A stretch of 64,000 bases of DNA from Plebeiibacterium marinum (GCF_026013615.1 NZ_JAPDPI010000023.1:29785-93784); one strand, 5' to 3'; shown: positions 53,689 through 63,369, counted from the stretch's first letter. Notes: a model not told the origin generated them from the letters alone. Program-made: numbers and translations.

Positions 53689-53734
53689 AGTTTTTTTCCA
53701 ATAAACACATTGCAAATATATGGAAATATTTATC

Positions 53735-53746
53735 GTGCACGTGCAC
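53735..53746. promoter_or_regulatory. LacI-type operator, perfect 12-bp palindrome
   Basis: GTGCACGTGCAC is a perfect palindrome with the central CG typical of LacI-family sites. It lies 47 bp upstream of the CBM9-like start, where it would overlap a promoter. Confidence 0.7.
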
Positions 53747-53905
53747 CCTTGGTTGTTATTAGCATTTTTTAACATTTAACACAACACACCATCCTACACA
53801 ATATCAACCCCTACAACACTCATTGCCTGCTATTTAAATCACAGACACAAAGATTCACATCCTGTTATCAAGGGTTAAAAAATCAACCAAACTCAATAAA
53901 TATTC

Positions 53906-53917
53906 GTGCACGTGACT
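53906..53917. promoter_or_regulatory. LacI-type operator, second site
   Basis: GTGCACGTGACT shares its first nine bases with the perfect palindrome and lies 171 bp from it. Two sites at this distance could support DNA looping. Confidence 0.55.
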
Positions 53918-54255
53918 ACAATACATATCCACAAACATAAATTTTAGTGTACTTTATATTTGAATAGAAAAAAGAAACATATACTCTGGAAGTTTTAAGA
54001 AGTTGCAAACCCGGGCTGGAGCATAGCTACCATCCCTAAACGCTTATAAACAAAGGATTGTAGCGAATATTTACAACAAATCAATGCATTTTTAAATGCT
54101 GCACATTGCTTGTAAATGTACAAGACAACACCATAACGTATAACATCGCTTTTTATACTGTGAGTTGCATTAATGTATATCGAGCACGCAAACAAAAGAT
54201 GCGGATAGGTAAAGATGAGATGCTTGAGAAATATGTGGTAGTTTTATGGCTGACT

Positions 54256-55308
54256 CTACATGGCTGTATAATCCCTATAATTTTCTTTGATTACAATTTC
54301 AATAGGCAGAAGCTTAATTTTGGGAACTTCTTTTTTAAACGCCAGGTGATCCAGGAGCAGTGTTATAGCTGAACTGGCTTGCAATCCAGGATTCTGATAA
54401 ATTAGGAACTCGATATTCCCCTGTTTCAGGTGCTTCCTGTTTTCATCAATAAGATCATAACCAATAAGTACCAAATCAAGCGAATACGCTTCAATTACAT
54501 CTGCCACATAATGAACTTTAGATGTTGTTACGTACACTCCCCTAACCTCAGGAAACTCATCAAGCATAGCTATCATCTGTTTCTCGATCATCTTATGATT
54601 ATTCACTTTTAAAATCCTGATCTTACTCTTTTCAACCCCTTTCCCGGTTAAATAATCAATAAAACCGTTTTCTTTCTCTTCTATATGTTTGGCATTAGTA
54701 ATATCCTCATGAATATGAATAATTAAATATCCATCATCTTTACCCAATACTTTTTTGAGCAAACTTGCCGCCGTTTCACCACTTTTAACCAAATCCTGCC
54801 CCACGTGGCACAATGTGTTTTTCTCTTTTATATCCGTATTAAATGTTGCATAAGGAATACCTTGTTTATGACATTCTTCAAAAAATTCAATGGCTTCTTT
54901 ATAAAATACCGGAGCTACCAATACGCCATCGCACCCTTCCTTTAAAACCTGTTTGGCATTATAAGAAAAGCTAACCTCCTTAAATGAATTAAACAAATGC
55001 ATACTTACATTGATTCCAATGAAAGACAGATCCTTGATGGCTTTTTCTATACCATCCATCGCTCGTTTCCAAAACTCGTCAATGTCCCCATCCGGAACCA
55101 AAACTGCAATTTTAAACAACTCTCCCTTACGTAAAGATTGTGCAGCAAAATTGGGCTGATAATTTATTTTATCCAGAATCAATTTAATCTTATCATAAGT
55201 CTCCTTTGAAACAACCCCTCTGCCATGAATAACCCTGTCTACAGTACCCCTGGAAACACCGGCCATCTGCGCAATATCCTTTAGTGTATAATTTGTTTTA
55301 GAATTCAC
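54256..55308 (-). CDS. LacI-family transcriptional regulator
   Basis: A 350-residue regulator. The N-terminal helix-turn-helix reads YTLKDIAQMAGVSRGTVDRV, continuing into the hinge-side IHGRGVVSKETYDKI. A periplasmic-binding-protein-like effector domain runs from about residue 65 (KIAVLVPDGDIDEFWKRAMDGI) to the end. The TVDRV variant in place of TVSRV is common among Bacteroidota LacI proteins of this type. The gene lies between the sulfatase/PL8 pair and the amino-sugar genes. A GTTCACGTGCAC site 71 bp upstream of its start and two more upstream of the CBM9-like gene make it the probable local regulator. The effector is unknown; an amino sugar or glycosaminoglycan fragment is likely. Confidence 0.93.
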   Translation of the reverse strand: MNSKTNYTLKDIAQMAGVSRGTVDRVIHGRGVVSKETYDKIKLILDKINYQPNFAAQSLRKGELFKIAVLVPDGDIDEFWKRAMDGIEKAIKDLSFIGINVSMHLFNSFKEVSFSYNAKQVLKEGCDGVLVAPVFYKEAIEFFEECHKQGIPYATFNTDIKEKNTLCHVGQDLVKSGETAASLLKKVLGKDDGYLIIHIHEDITNAKHIEEKENGFIDYLTGKGVEKSKIRILKVNNHKMIEKQMIAMLDEFPEVRGVYVTTSKVHYVADVIEAYSLDLVLIGYDLIDENRKHLKQGNIEFLIYQNPGLQASSAITLLLDHLAFKKEVPKIKLLPIEIVIKENYRDYTAM

Positions 55309-55378
55309 TTTTCAATACTTATTCATTATGCTGACCACAAAAATGAAGAAAAAAAACAACAATGACAACATTTAGAAC

Positions 55379-55390
55379 GTTCACGTGCAC
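55379..55390. promoter_or_regulatory. LacI-type operator upstream of the LacI gene
   Basis: GTTCACGTGCAC, whose reverse complement GTGCACGTGAAC matches the other two sites. It lies 71 bp upstream of the LacI start, suggesting autoregulation. Confidence 0.6.
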
Positions 55391-55463
55391 ACCAAGGATA
55401 GATCAGTATAAAATTTATAACATCAATCCGGTATGTCACAATACTAAAAACCTTATATAACAC

Positions 55464-55507
55464 AACCTGCTTGCACACCTGCTGAGTAGCAATGGCACAA
55501 GCAGGTT
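55464..55507 (-). terminator. Hairpin after the sulfatase gene
   Basis: Perfect 10-bp arms AACCTGCTTG and CAAGCAGGTT around a 24-nt loop, ~130 bp past the sulfatase stop. A terminator separating the PL8-sulfatase unit from LacI is likely; the T-run is weak. Confidence 0.5.
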
Positions 55508-55635
55508 CCCCCTTGTAATTTACATCATATAATCACCCGGATGAAAGCCAAGATATGTATGACACATTATAGTTATGGCTCATGATACACAAAATAATAT
55601 TAAGCTTCAATAAAAGCTATGTAATGCTCCCCCAA

Positions 55636-57213
55636 CTATCTTAACCATTCCGGTATCCAATATGGATTATTTTTCCATTGGTCAACCCTTTTCTTATACG
55701 AATTAAATTCTACATCATTTGACGTAGGTGTATAAATATCCTGGGGCAAATACTTTTTCATTTTAGCGATAATTGCCTTATAATCCGGATTTTCAGCCAA
55801 ATTATAATGTTCGCCATAATCGTTATCTGCATCATACAATTCCTCAGATCCATCATAATATCGAATATAATGCCATCGTTCATCTCTGACAGCATGACTA
55901 CCATACGTCCAGGTTGTAACAGCAGGCTGACTCCTTTTTTTGTTTACATCTTTCAACTGGGGAAGCAAACTTATGCCATCTGATTTTACTTTTTCATTTA
56001 AACCACATAACTGTATTAATGTAGGGTAAATATCCAACAAACTTGAAGGTTGCTTACATATCTCTCCCTTTGTTAAACCAGGCACAACCCAAAGCATAGG
56101 ACTATTGGTTGATTCCTGCCACAGGCACTGCTTACGCCAACTGCGCTTTTCGCCTAAATGCTGCCCATGATCAGACCATAATATAATAATGGTATTATCA
56201 GCATAATTACTATTATCCAGAGCATCTAACACTTTTCCTAATTGGGCATCCATAAAAGTTACACAAGCCAAATACCCCTGAACCAACTCCTTGCGGTACT
56301 CACACCCTAACTCACGTACCATACGCTCATCTCCTGGTTCAAAAACTCCATACGCCATAGCTTTACCATACAATGGAATATCATCCATCTCTCCGATAGG
56401 ATCTGTGGGAATGTAAATTTTATCAACAGGATACATATCAAAATATTGCTTAGGTGCGGTATAAGGAACATGAGGCCTAACAAACCCAATTCCTAGCATA
56501 AACGGCACGTCGTACTCCCGTTTTAAACGTTCAACAGCCCAATCTGCGGCTAATTCATCAGGCATTTTACCGCCCGGTATTTCATCAGGGTTAATTGGAC
56601 CTGCACAAAGTGAATGGCCTTTATAAGACGCATTATGATTTCTAATCGGCGAACCACCTTTGGGGAAAGGATAAAAAATTGTTCCTCCATATCCTTGTCC
56701 GTCACGTAATGTTTGTTCGTCCATTAAAAACCCCCGGGGCAATCTTTCATCCCATAATTTTTGATGCGGATATTCTTTTTCAATACCGTGGCATGCGTGA
56801 CCTTCGATCTTTCCACAAGCCATGGTGTAATAATTATTTTGACGAAAAAAAGCAGGCAAAGCCAAAACTTCATTCCATAAATTTTGGTTTTGCACACCAC
56901 TCTTATTGGTATAACAACCTGTACTCACCGCACTTAAACCAGTCATTACCGACAAGCGGGAAGGCGTACAAGCTGTTGTGTTTGCATGGTTATTGGCAAA
57001 ATAAACCCCTCTTGCAGCTAACCGATCCAGGTTTGGCGTTTTCACATCAGGGTGCCCTGTTGCGCCCAACATCCCAATCCAATCATTTAAATCATCTATT
57101 GATATAAACAAAACATTGGGTTTACTGCTCCTTTCTTTAGCATTAACACTAAGCGAAAACAGAAACATCACAGCACAAGCGAATACTATTTTGTTCTTTA
57201 TAAATCGTTTCAT
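55636..57213 (-). CDS. Type I sulfatase (formylglycine-dependent), exported
   Basis: A 525-residue arylsulfatase-superfamily enzyme with a signal peptide (cleaved near VNAKE). The maturation motif CTPSR (Cys82) is intact and is converted to formylglycine by an anaerobic or aerobic sulfatase-maturating enzyme not encoded here. Metal ligands fit ISIDDLNDW (Asp40/Asp41) and ILWSDHGQHLGEK near residue 345. The CGKIEGH block and the C-terminal ELYDADNDYGEHYNLA are like iduronate-2-sulfatase and related carbohydrate sulfatases. It lies 19 bp after the PL8 gene and is co-transcribed with it, so a sulfated glycosaminoglycan substrate is expected. Position of the sulfate removed cannot be told. Confidence 0.9.
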   Translation of the reverse strand: MKRFIKNKIVFACAVMFLFSLSVNAKERSSKPNVLFISIDDLNDWIGMLGATGHPDVKTPNLDRLAARGVYFANNHANTTACTPSRLSVMTGLSAVSTGCYTNKSGVQNQNLWNEVLALPAFFRQNNYYTMACGKIEGHACHGIEKEYPHQKLWDERLPRGFLMDEQTLRDGQGYGGTIFYPFPKGGSPIRNHNASYKGHSLCAGPINPDEIPGGKMPDELAADWAVERLKREYDVPFMLGIGFVRPHVPYTAPKQYFDMYPVDKIYIPTDPIGEMDDIPLYGKAMAYGVFEPGDERMVRELGCEYRKELVQGYLACVTFMDAQLGKVLDALDNSNYADNTIIILWSDHGQHLGEKRSWRKQCLWQESTNSPMLWVVPGLTKGEICKQPSSLLDIYPTLIQLCGLNEKVKSDGISLLPQLKDVNKKRSQPAVTTWTYGSHAVRDERWHYIRYYDGSEELYDADNDYGEHYNLAENPDYKAIIAKMKKYLPQDIYTPTSNDVEFNSYKKRVDQWKNNPYWIPEWLR

Positions 57214-57232
57214 TTAATCTAATATTTAGAAA

Positions 57233-60200
57233 CTATTTCTTTATAAACTTTAAGGTTTCTTTTTTCCCTTCTCCCAAAATAACTTCAAGGTAATAAACCC
57301 CACTCGTCAAGTTTTTTATAGATAACTGATTTTGTTTATTTGGCTGAATATTATGTATTGATCCATCCACCCCTATGATCCTAAGCGAATCTACCTGCGA
57401 CTTTGTATCAATATTTAATATTTCATTGGCTGGATTAGGAAAAATAGTTACCTCATTTTTGTCATTAACCTTATCTCCACTATTTGATGTATCATCCGGA
57501 ATGAGATCTATTTCTACACCCAAACCATGAATACAGATAAACTCAAGTATTGTAGTATTATTATCGTTTGAAATAATATTACATGAGGAATTTGGCGATG
57601 CCAATTGATAAGAACCTTTTATTGTAACCTGAACTCTACGCTCCCTTACTTCTTCATAACTAACCAGTGCATCGGGTGTTGGCATGTTTAACGACGGATC
57701 TGTCATAACAAGTTTTACCTTGTTATCTTCACCTTGCTTTGTCATTATAAGACATGGATAAGATGTTTGGCTGATCAATAAATCTGATATATCTACATTG
57801 GGCTCAAAACAAACATAGCCATATGTATCTGTTTCTTTATCATAAACTATGTGAGCAACGTTATCTTTCCTGATAACACTATATGGCGCATTATCCTGTT
57901 GCATCAGAGTTGAGAAATTTTGAAGAGCTGAATGATTAGACTGAACTAAAATAGCATATTCATACCCTTTGTTTACGGGTGCTTTACCATGATTAAGCCA
58001 TGCTGTAGCAAAGTCTCCATAGTTTACCGTTTTATTGATGTTATTGCGCGATTCCTGATTCATTTTTGAAACAGTTAAGGAGCCCGATGGGATATAATAA
58101 CCATTTCCTTTAGTATCCATTAAGGTTACTGGTGAACTGACCACAACATCTTTTTCAAGCGGAAATGATGACAATGCATTATTGTCCATCATCACACTTT
58201 CGCTTGTATTGCTTAATGCAACCTGAAACAAGGTTGTTTCGGTAGGATATTGAGTATTACCGTTGCTTATTCCACTTCCTAAACAAACAATACGGTTATC
58301 AAATGCAAACACTGACTTTCTGGCTACAAAATCATCGGTATAGTTCACATGGTTGTTTTCATCGAGTATCATCCCGAATATGCCATTATCGCCCATGGTA
58401 CATGCACCTGCAAATGTTTCTTCATCTGATCTTTCGTTAATATTACCTCCGGCATAATCAAGTAACTCGTATGGTAAATGTATTGTTGTTGCGCCCGGAA
58501 ACCGATTCCAGTCCCAACCATTTAACGAATAGCCACTGGAAACTGCATCCACGGGAGAGCCTGTCCCCAGAATCTGAATAGTTCCATAGCTTTGATATCT
58601 ACCATACCGATTATTGGACGTATATATTTCTGTTCCCGTAACAATATTATTAAATCCTTTGATGGCTGCCATCCAATTATCACGGCGGTGGATATTCAAG
58701 GCTCCATAATTAATACTCTTGTTGCCTTGCGGAGCCTGGGCTGCTGTAATACCCAAAGTAACAAACTCATCATAAAGCTCCTTTTTATACTTTGTAAGAC
58801 GCATATATTGAGCAGCGGCATCCCTGTCAACCGGATCAGATGCTTTGGCCAGATATGCATATGCATTAATTGCTCCTGTACCCAAATCCTGGTTCATTGG
58901 TTTCCGTCCGCATACACTATTAACAATAGAGCGCAGGTTTGAATACCACATGTGCACATCAAGAGCCTTGCGTAAATTATTGCGCGACTCAATGGATAAG
59001 TTAAATGGGGTATTTCCCAAATAACACAGTATTTCACTTAAACCACCAAAACCACCATTCATATATCCTGCATATATCATTCCATGATGAAATCCGGCCC
59101 CATCAGGTTTAAATCCTCCCATAAGTCCAACACTCGGTTTCATTACCGCATCCATCCAACTAACATACGACTGCATGTCGCGAACCAGCTCGGGAGAGTC
59201 GTCCCTTAGCATAATAGCCAACAAACGCCCCGGAATAATAGTATTCCAGGCATCCACAATCCCCTGGAAATTTTCAACCTCAGGCAATTGCCGCACCTCC
59301 TGAACTCCGGTCCAGTATTGAATCATTTCAAATGCCTGATCAAATTTTCCTGATGACTTTAGTACGTCCTGCATTAACCATATCGATTTTGGGAAGCCAC
59401 GGAACTCATAACCATAATGGTGGTTGGTACCCAAACCGCTACCCACAACCAGCCCCTGATCGTACAGCCAATCCAATATATCGATAAAGTATTGATCAAA
59501 CCCGTTTTCTTGAGTATGGTACCAGGCTTTAGCAATATCATACACCAAAGCATCTAAATCATTAAACCGCTTATCGCCATTAGCCTTTACATATTCATCA
59601 GCAGAAACAAAGGCGGCACCAGATATTACGCCATCTTGTTTTTGGATATTTAAGTCGGCAAACTCGTTTCTTATCTCGGTAATACGCGAAGCTGAAACAG
59701 GGTTTCCTTTTATATTTGCGGTAATTCGTTGCCTGATTTCACCAAACGCATCCTTTTGCTCTGAAGTTACCGCCTGGGGTAAGGCCAGTTCGAATTGATA
59801 ATTTGAGTACCAATGCCAAAGTGCCGACCAATGGTTGGCATTCATTTCCGGATTAATATAATCAAGCTGTGCATCCGGGGTAACCCTGTCGTTTATCCTT
59901 GTTGCAGGAAACTTCATCCTGTCAAAATACAATGTTCCTCCTGAGCTTGTATTTGGCGCAACAATACGGAGCGAGGTAAGGTTTTTATCTTGTTTAACAC
60001 CCAACATATCCTCATCAAAACGAATCCAACAAGCCCTCCAACCAACAAAGTCAATATGATACGTAAAATAATACTGAACCACATCAGCGCTATTCATAAA
60101 CTCAAAAAGCAACTCGTTGTTTTTGGCGTTTTCATTATAAATCCACAACATCATTCCTCCTTTATAGGTATTACAAGCATTTGCCAAACCCAAAGGGGAT

Positions 60201-60397
60201 TTTATAGAGATATTACTGTTGGGATTCCATTCCCATTTTACTGATTGGGAACCCAGTTTACAATGTGTTGTTGAAATACTTAATGTATTATCGGAGGATT
60301 CCCAATTTGATGGAACCTCTCCTTCTAACTGAAGGTAATCTTGTGCATTGGAATTCCAAAACAACAAACTTAATACTACTATTAAAATGCGGTTCAT
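57233..60397 (-). CDS. PL8 chondroitin ABC lyase-like enzyme with T9SS sorting domain
   Basis: A 1054-residue secreted lyase. After the signal peptide (ending near NSNAQ) an N-terminal jelly-roll domain (LEGEVPSNWESSDNTLSIS, ~20-180) matches chondroitinase ABC enzymes. An alpha-toroid follows (~190-590) with FKPDGAGFHHGMIYAGY, where the His and Tyr near residues 438-444 align with the catalytic pair of chondroitinase ABC I, and an SVCGRKPMNQ block carrying an Arg. Beta-sandwich domains contain SDEETFAGACTMGDNGIFGM. The last ~75 residues are a type A T9SS domain (IFPNPANEILNI ... LKFIKK). It eliminatively cleaves chondroitin/dermatan or hyaluronan chains to unsaturated disaccharides. A T9SS domain on PL8 fits surface or extracellular action. 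The sulfatase gene follows. Confidence 0.92.
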   Translation of the reverse strand: MNRILIVVLSLLFWNSNAQDYLQLEGEVPSNWESSDNTLSISTTHCKLGSQSVKWEWNPNSNISIKSPLGLANACNTYKGGMMLWIYNENAKNNELLFEFMNSADVVQYYFTYHIDFVGWRACWIRFDEDMLGVKQDKNLTSLRIVAPNTSSGGTLYFDRMKFPATRINDRVTPDAQLDYINPEMNANHWSALWHWYSNYQFELALPQAVTSEQKDAFGEIRQRITANIKGNPVSASRITEIRNEFADLNIQKQDGVISGAAFVSADEYVKANGDKRFNDLDALVYDIAKAWYHTQENGFDQYFIDILDWLYDQGLVVGSGLGTNHHYGYEFRGFPKSIWLMQDVLKSSGKFDQAFEMIQYWTGVQEVRQLPEVENFQGIVDAWNTIIPGRLLAIMLRDDSPELVRDMQSYVSWMDAVMKPSVGLMGGFKPDGAGFHHGMIYAGYMNGGFGGLSEILCYLGNTPFNLSIESRNNLRKALDVHMWYSNLRSIVNSVCGRKPMNQDLGTGAINAYAYLAKASDPVDRDAAAQYMRLTKYKKELYDEFVTLGITAAQAPQGNKSINYGALNIHRRDNWMAAIKGFNNIVTGTEIYTSNNRYGRYQSYGTIQILGTGSPVDAVSSGYSLNGWDWNRFPGATTIHLPYELLDYAGGNINERSDEETFAGACTMGDNGIFGMILDENNHVNYTDDFVARKSVFAFDNRIVCLGSGISNGNTQYPTETTLFQVALSNTSESVMMDNNALSSFPLEKDVVVSSPVTLMDTKGNGYYIPSGSLTVSKMNQESRNNINKTVNYGDFATAWLNHGKAPVNKGYEYAILVQSNHSALQNFSTLMQQDNAPYSVIRKDNVAHIVYDKETDTYGYVCFEPNVDISDLLISQTSYPCLIMTKQGEDNKVKLVMTDPSLNMPTPDALVSYEEVRERRVQVTIKGSYQLASPNSSCNIISNDNNTTILEFICIHGLGVEIDLIPDDTSNSGDKVNDKNEVTIFPNPANEILNIDTKSQVDSLRIIGVDGSIHNIQPNKQNQLSIKNLTSGVYYLEVILGEGKKETLKFIKK

Positions 60398-60464
60398 CTT
60401 ATTTTTAAATAATTAGTGATCAAATGAAAATAGAGTGGTTACATGGTTCTATAAAACAGCACAT

Positions 60465-60488
60465 CCCTCTAACCTGGGGGTTAAAGGG
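60465..60488 (-). terminator. Hairpin between the T9SS protein and PL8 genes
   Basis: CCCTCTAACC and GGTTAAAGGG pair with one mismatch around a 4-nt loop, in the 148-bp gap after the 60546-62054 gene. A partial terminator is plausible, giving PL8 its own promoter. Confidence 0.45.
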
Positions 60489-60545
60489 AATGGTATGCTG
60501 CAAGGTGCCTTATAACACTTTGAATTTTGTTGATGTGTTATGGTA

Positions 60546-62054
60546 CTATTGTTTAATAAACTTGTTAACCTGAATTTCTCCCGAATCCAGCTTTAGTTTA
60601 ATAACATATATGCCTTTAGTCAGGTCGCTTATATTTTGGTGCTGCCCGGGATTTACCAGATACTTAACCATTGAACCATTCATGTTATACAATTCCACAC
60701 TGGCAACCTGGCTTGTAAAGTTAATGATATCATTTACCGGATTTGGGTAAAAACACACTTCATTTTCGTGTTTGCTTTCTTCAAAGTTGGTAGGTAGGGG
60801 CTCAACATCTACTTTAACATCACCTATTTTCCATGTAGAAGCTCTATAATCTGAATTTACCCCATTTACATCTTCGTATGTATCGGTACACTTATAAACA
60901 AAAGCAAATGTTACATCCGGATTATTGGAATCCACAGAAACCTCTCCTATACTTTCTGTCCAGTTGCTATCATAACCCAACGACTCATCAAGCACAAATG
61001 CATTGGTTATATCGGCCCATGTTGCAGCACCAACTGCCCCTTGCGGATCTGATTCATTTGGTACATAATCTGTCGACATTTTAATTGTCATTTCTGAATC
61101 GCCCCCAATTTTATATTGACTGATATTCCAGAACGACAAATATGCTTTTTCATATCCTGTTAAATCAACCGTGTTCAGAACGGCCCATGTTTCTGTTGGC
61201 GAAACATTTTTTAAACCATCGGCATCGTAAACCGCTGATGCCTGAAGCGATTTATAATCTTCTCCTACCGGCTCAACCAAACCAGTCCTTAAGGCTTCTG
61301 TTCTTTTCCAGCCTTGAGCGTTTGCGCTGGTTACATTGATCATCTCAAAGGTATTGAAATCATCAAATTGCCAGTCCATCACGTTGGTTAATTCCTTAGA
61401 TGTTTGAGTAAAACGAACTTCGGCAACCCTCCAAATACCAGGCCTGTCGGTTGATGAATCAACTGTACCTGTATTGGCAATTTTATATTTAAAGGCTAAT
61501 ACCACAGCACTTTCACCTTTCCAGGCATTTAAGCTTAATGTTGATTTTGTCCAGTTGCTGTCATAGTCTACATAATCATCCAGCTGATCCAGTTGATCTG
61601 TTACATCGGTCCATGTTGTTGTGGTGGCGTCTCCCGTGAAGTTGGTTGTGATTAACACGGAGAATTCGGCAAAATTTACCTTGCCATATTGCGCCATATT
61701 AAAAAAAGTAACCTGATAATCATTAATTGCGCTATTAGCACTCAAATCAACCGAAGTGATAACTGCATAAGTTTCTGTTGCATAATAATTAGTGGCATCA
61801 TACCCTTTTACAGCAATACTTGTTTGCTCGCCGGTACGTGTATATCCCAATTCCGATTCAGCAGGAATATAAAAAGTAGAACGTTTCCACAATTCAGCCT
61901 CGATTGAAGACTCAAAAGTTACGTTGTGGATTGTAAAACCCCTGGCCTCGGTGGCATAGCGCAAATCAGGATAATAAATTTCAGTTTCCTGAGCTTTCAG
62001 GTTTAAAGAAATGAATAACAGTGCTACTAAATTTATAAGTAAATACTTTTTCAT
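60546..62054 (-). CDS. T9SS-secreted protein with two tandem beta-sandwich (choice-of-anchor-like) domains
   Basis: A 502-residue exported protein of unknown function. A signal peptide (to about LKAQE) is followed by two homologous ~190-residue modules, then a type A T9SS sorting domain (FYPNPVNDIINF ... NKFIKQ). The repeat is evident from ATETYAVITSVDL versus PTETWAVLNTVDL, and YDSNWTKS versus YDSNWTES. The pattern resembles choice-of-anchor/cleaved-adhesin-like jelly rolls that bind carbohydrate or protein at the cell surface. No catalytic motif is seen. It lies just upstream of PL8, so binding of a glycosaminoglycan or host matrix is a reasonable guess, nothing more. Confidence 0.75.
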   Translation of the reverse strand: MKKYLLINLVALLFISLNLKAQETEIYYPDLRYATEARGFTIHNVTFESSIEAELWKRSTFYIPAESELGYTRTGEQTSIAVKGYDATNYYATETYAVITSVDLSANSAINDYQVTFFNMAQYGKVNFAEFSVLITTNFTGDATTTTWTDVTDQLDQLDDYVDYDSNWTKSTLSLNAWKGESAVVLAFKYKIANTGTVDSSTDRPGIWRVAEVRFTQTSKELTNVMDWQFDDFNTFEMINVTSANAQGWKRTEALRTGLVEPVGEDYKSLQASAVYDADGLKNVSPTETWAVLNTVDLTGYEKAYLSFWNISQYKIGGDSEMTIKMSTDYVPNESDPQGAVGAATWADITNAFVLDESLGYDSNWTESIGEVSVDSNNPDVTFAFVYKCTDTYEDVNGVNSDYRASTWKIGDVKVDVEPLPTNFEESKHENEVCFYPNPVNDIINFTSQVASVELYNMNGSMVKYLVNPGQHQNISDLTKGIYVIKLKLDSGEIQVNKFIKQ

Positions 62055-62667
62055 AATGGATTGATTTTAATATTATTTCTATGTGCTAAAGTATTTTAAC
62101 CTGACTGTTTTGCGGTGCACATTAGTTCAATTCAAGTGTAAATAAATTCATCCACTCTTTTAGTAAAACACTGATTCAATAGCATTTAAAAACTATACGT
62201 ATTATTTTTGCACTCATATTAATGTATAGCTCGTTAAGTTTTAGTGATAGGTTAACATTACTGACCGTTAGGTTTATTTACAAAACATTAAAACTCCCCG
62301 ACATATCAAAACCACTCTTTCAACATCAAATGATTGTATTTTAAAAACTATGCCGATAACCATATCTCAAAATTGAACATTGATTTTAACCAACGGATGG
62401 CATTTATCAATAAAAACATGGTCTTTACCAAAGGCTTACCCTATTTCGTCACAATATCCAAACGTTTTACAACAATAATTTTACATTTGCCCACGATATT
62501 TTTATTATTAATTACAATTGCTTTAATCTGAACCGGCTTGCGAAACACCAAAACTAACATATACTATTATCTACTGCTGTGTTTTATAGCCCATAACGTT
62601 CTGAGCGTTATAACAAACCAAACAGTTATAATCAAAACCTAAAGCAATTCTTAAAATTTTATTTATT
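62055..62667. other. Divergent intergenic region
   Basis: These 613 AT-rich bases lie between two divergently read genes. They contain a GTGCAC half-site near 62114 and a short ATAACG/CGTTAT inverted repeat near 62593. No convincing gene is present; the small frame at 62334-62531 lacks any family features. Confidence 0.5.
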
Positions 62668-63369
62668 ATGGAAACTCCTTTGGAATTAGAATCCTGGAAG
62701 GATAAAATTGATGCCGTTACGCCGCAAGAAATCCGTACCATCAGTACTCCGGTTGAAGTTCAATGCGGCGAGGCAGAAGCTACTGCTGTTGATGCCAATA
62801 AAGATGTTGAAAAATTTGCCAAAGCAGGTATGGATACCAGTTACATACAGGCTTTAACTGATTTAGCTAACATTACCCGATATTTTGAAGCTCAATGGCA
62901 GTCGGAATACCAATCAAAAAAGGAAGCTGAATTAATTTGGAAAAATGAAGCTCCTGCTGCCTATGAGCTAAGAAAAGAAATTCTGCATCATATGACTTTT
63001 GCCTATAGAAAAGACGCTTCGTTAATTAAAAAGCTAAACCGCATAAAAGAAGGTAGCGGCAGTTACGACCTGGTGCAGGATTTATTGGAAATACATACCC
63101 TCTCTGAAAAATATCCTGAACCCTTAAAAACTATTGATTACGATTTTGAATTATCAACAAATGCTTTAGCCAGTTATAACAAGCTAAAGGATATTTTGGC
63201 TAAAGTTAACGGAGAAAAAGGCAATTACAACGAAGATAAAATCCTTAGGGACAAAGCCTACTCTCTTTTAACATTGCACTTAAACGAAGTGAGGGAATAT
63301 GGCCGCTACGTTTTTTGGAAGGATGAAAACAGAAAAAAGCGTTATGCCAGCGATTACCGAAGAAATTAA
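62668..63369 (+). CDS. Uncharacterised Bacteroidota-specific helical protein
   Basis: A 233-residue soluble, charged, probably all-helical protein with no signal peptide and no known catalytic motif. Its pattern (AYELRKEILHHMTFAYRKDASLI, then LVQDLLEIHTLSEKYPEPLKTI, then GRYVFWKDENRKKRYASDYRRN at the C terminus) resembles hypothetical proteins I recall from other Bacteroidota genomes. The function is unknown. It stands alone between a 600-bp upstream gap and a palindromic repeat element downstream, often the position of mobile or phase-specific genes. The ATG at 62668 is followed by a normal reading frame and typical codon use. Confidence 0.7.
   Translation: METPLELESWKDKIDAVTPQEIRTISTPVEVQCGEAEATAVDANKDVEKFAKAGMDTSYIQALTDLANITRYFEAQWQSEYQSKKEAELIWKNEAPAAYELRKEILHHMTFAYRKDASLIKKLNRIKEGSGSYDLVQDLLEIHTLSEKYPEPLKTIDYDFELSTNALASYNKLKDILAKVNGEKGNYNEDKILRDKAYSLLTLHLNEVREYGRYVFWKDENRKKRYASDYRRN

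Larger units (their letters stand above)
53689..54255. other. Non-coding interval with two LacI-type operator candidates
   Basis: This 567-bp region lies between LacI and the CBM9-like gene. It contains the palindrome at 53735-53746 and a related site at 53906-53917. No convincing gene, RNA or insertion sequence is seen in the rest; small frames there show no recognisable motifs. Confidence 0.6.

Noticed and set aside
53995..54195. 66-codon minus-strand frame in the LacI-CBM9 gap
   Set aside because: No recognisable domain, atypical composition, and no sign of a remnant transposase.
62334..62531. 65-codon plus-strand frame in the 62-kb gap
   Set aside because: Unremarkable AT-rich sequence with no ribosome-site or family support.
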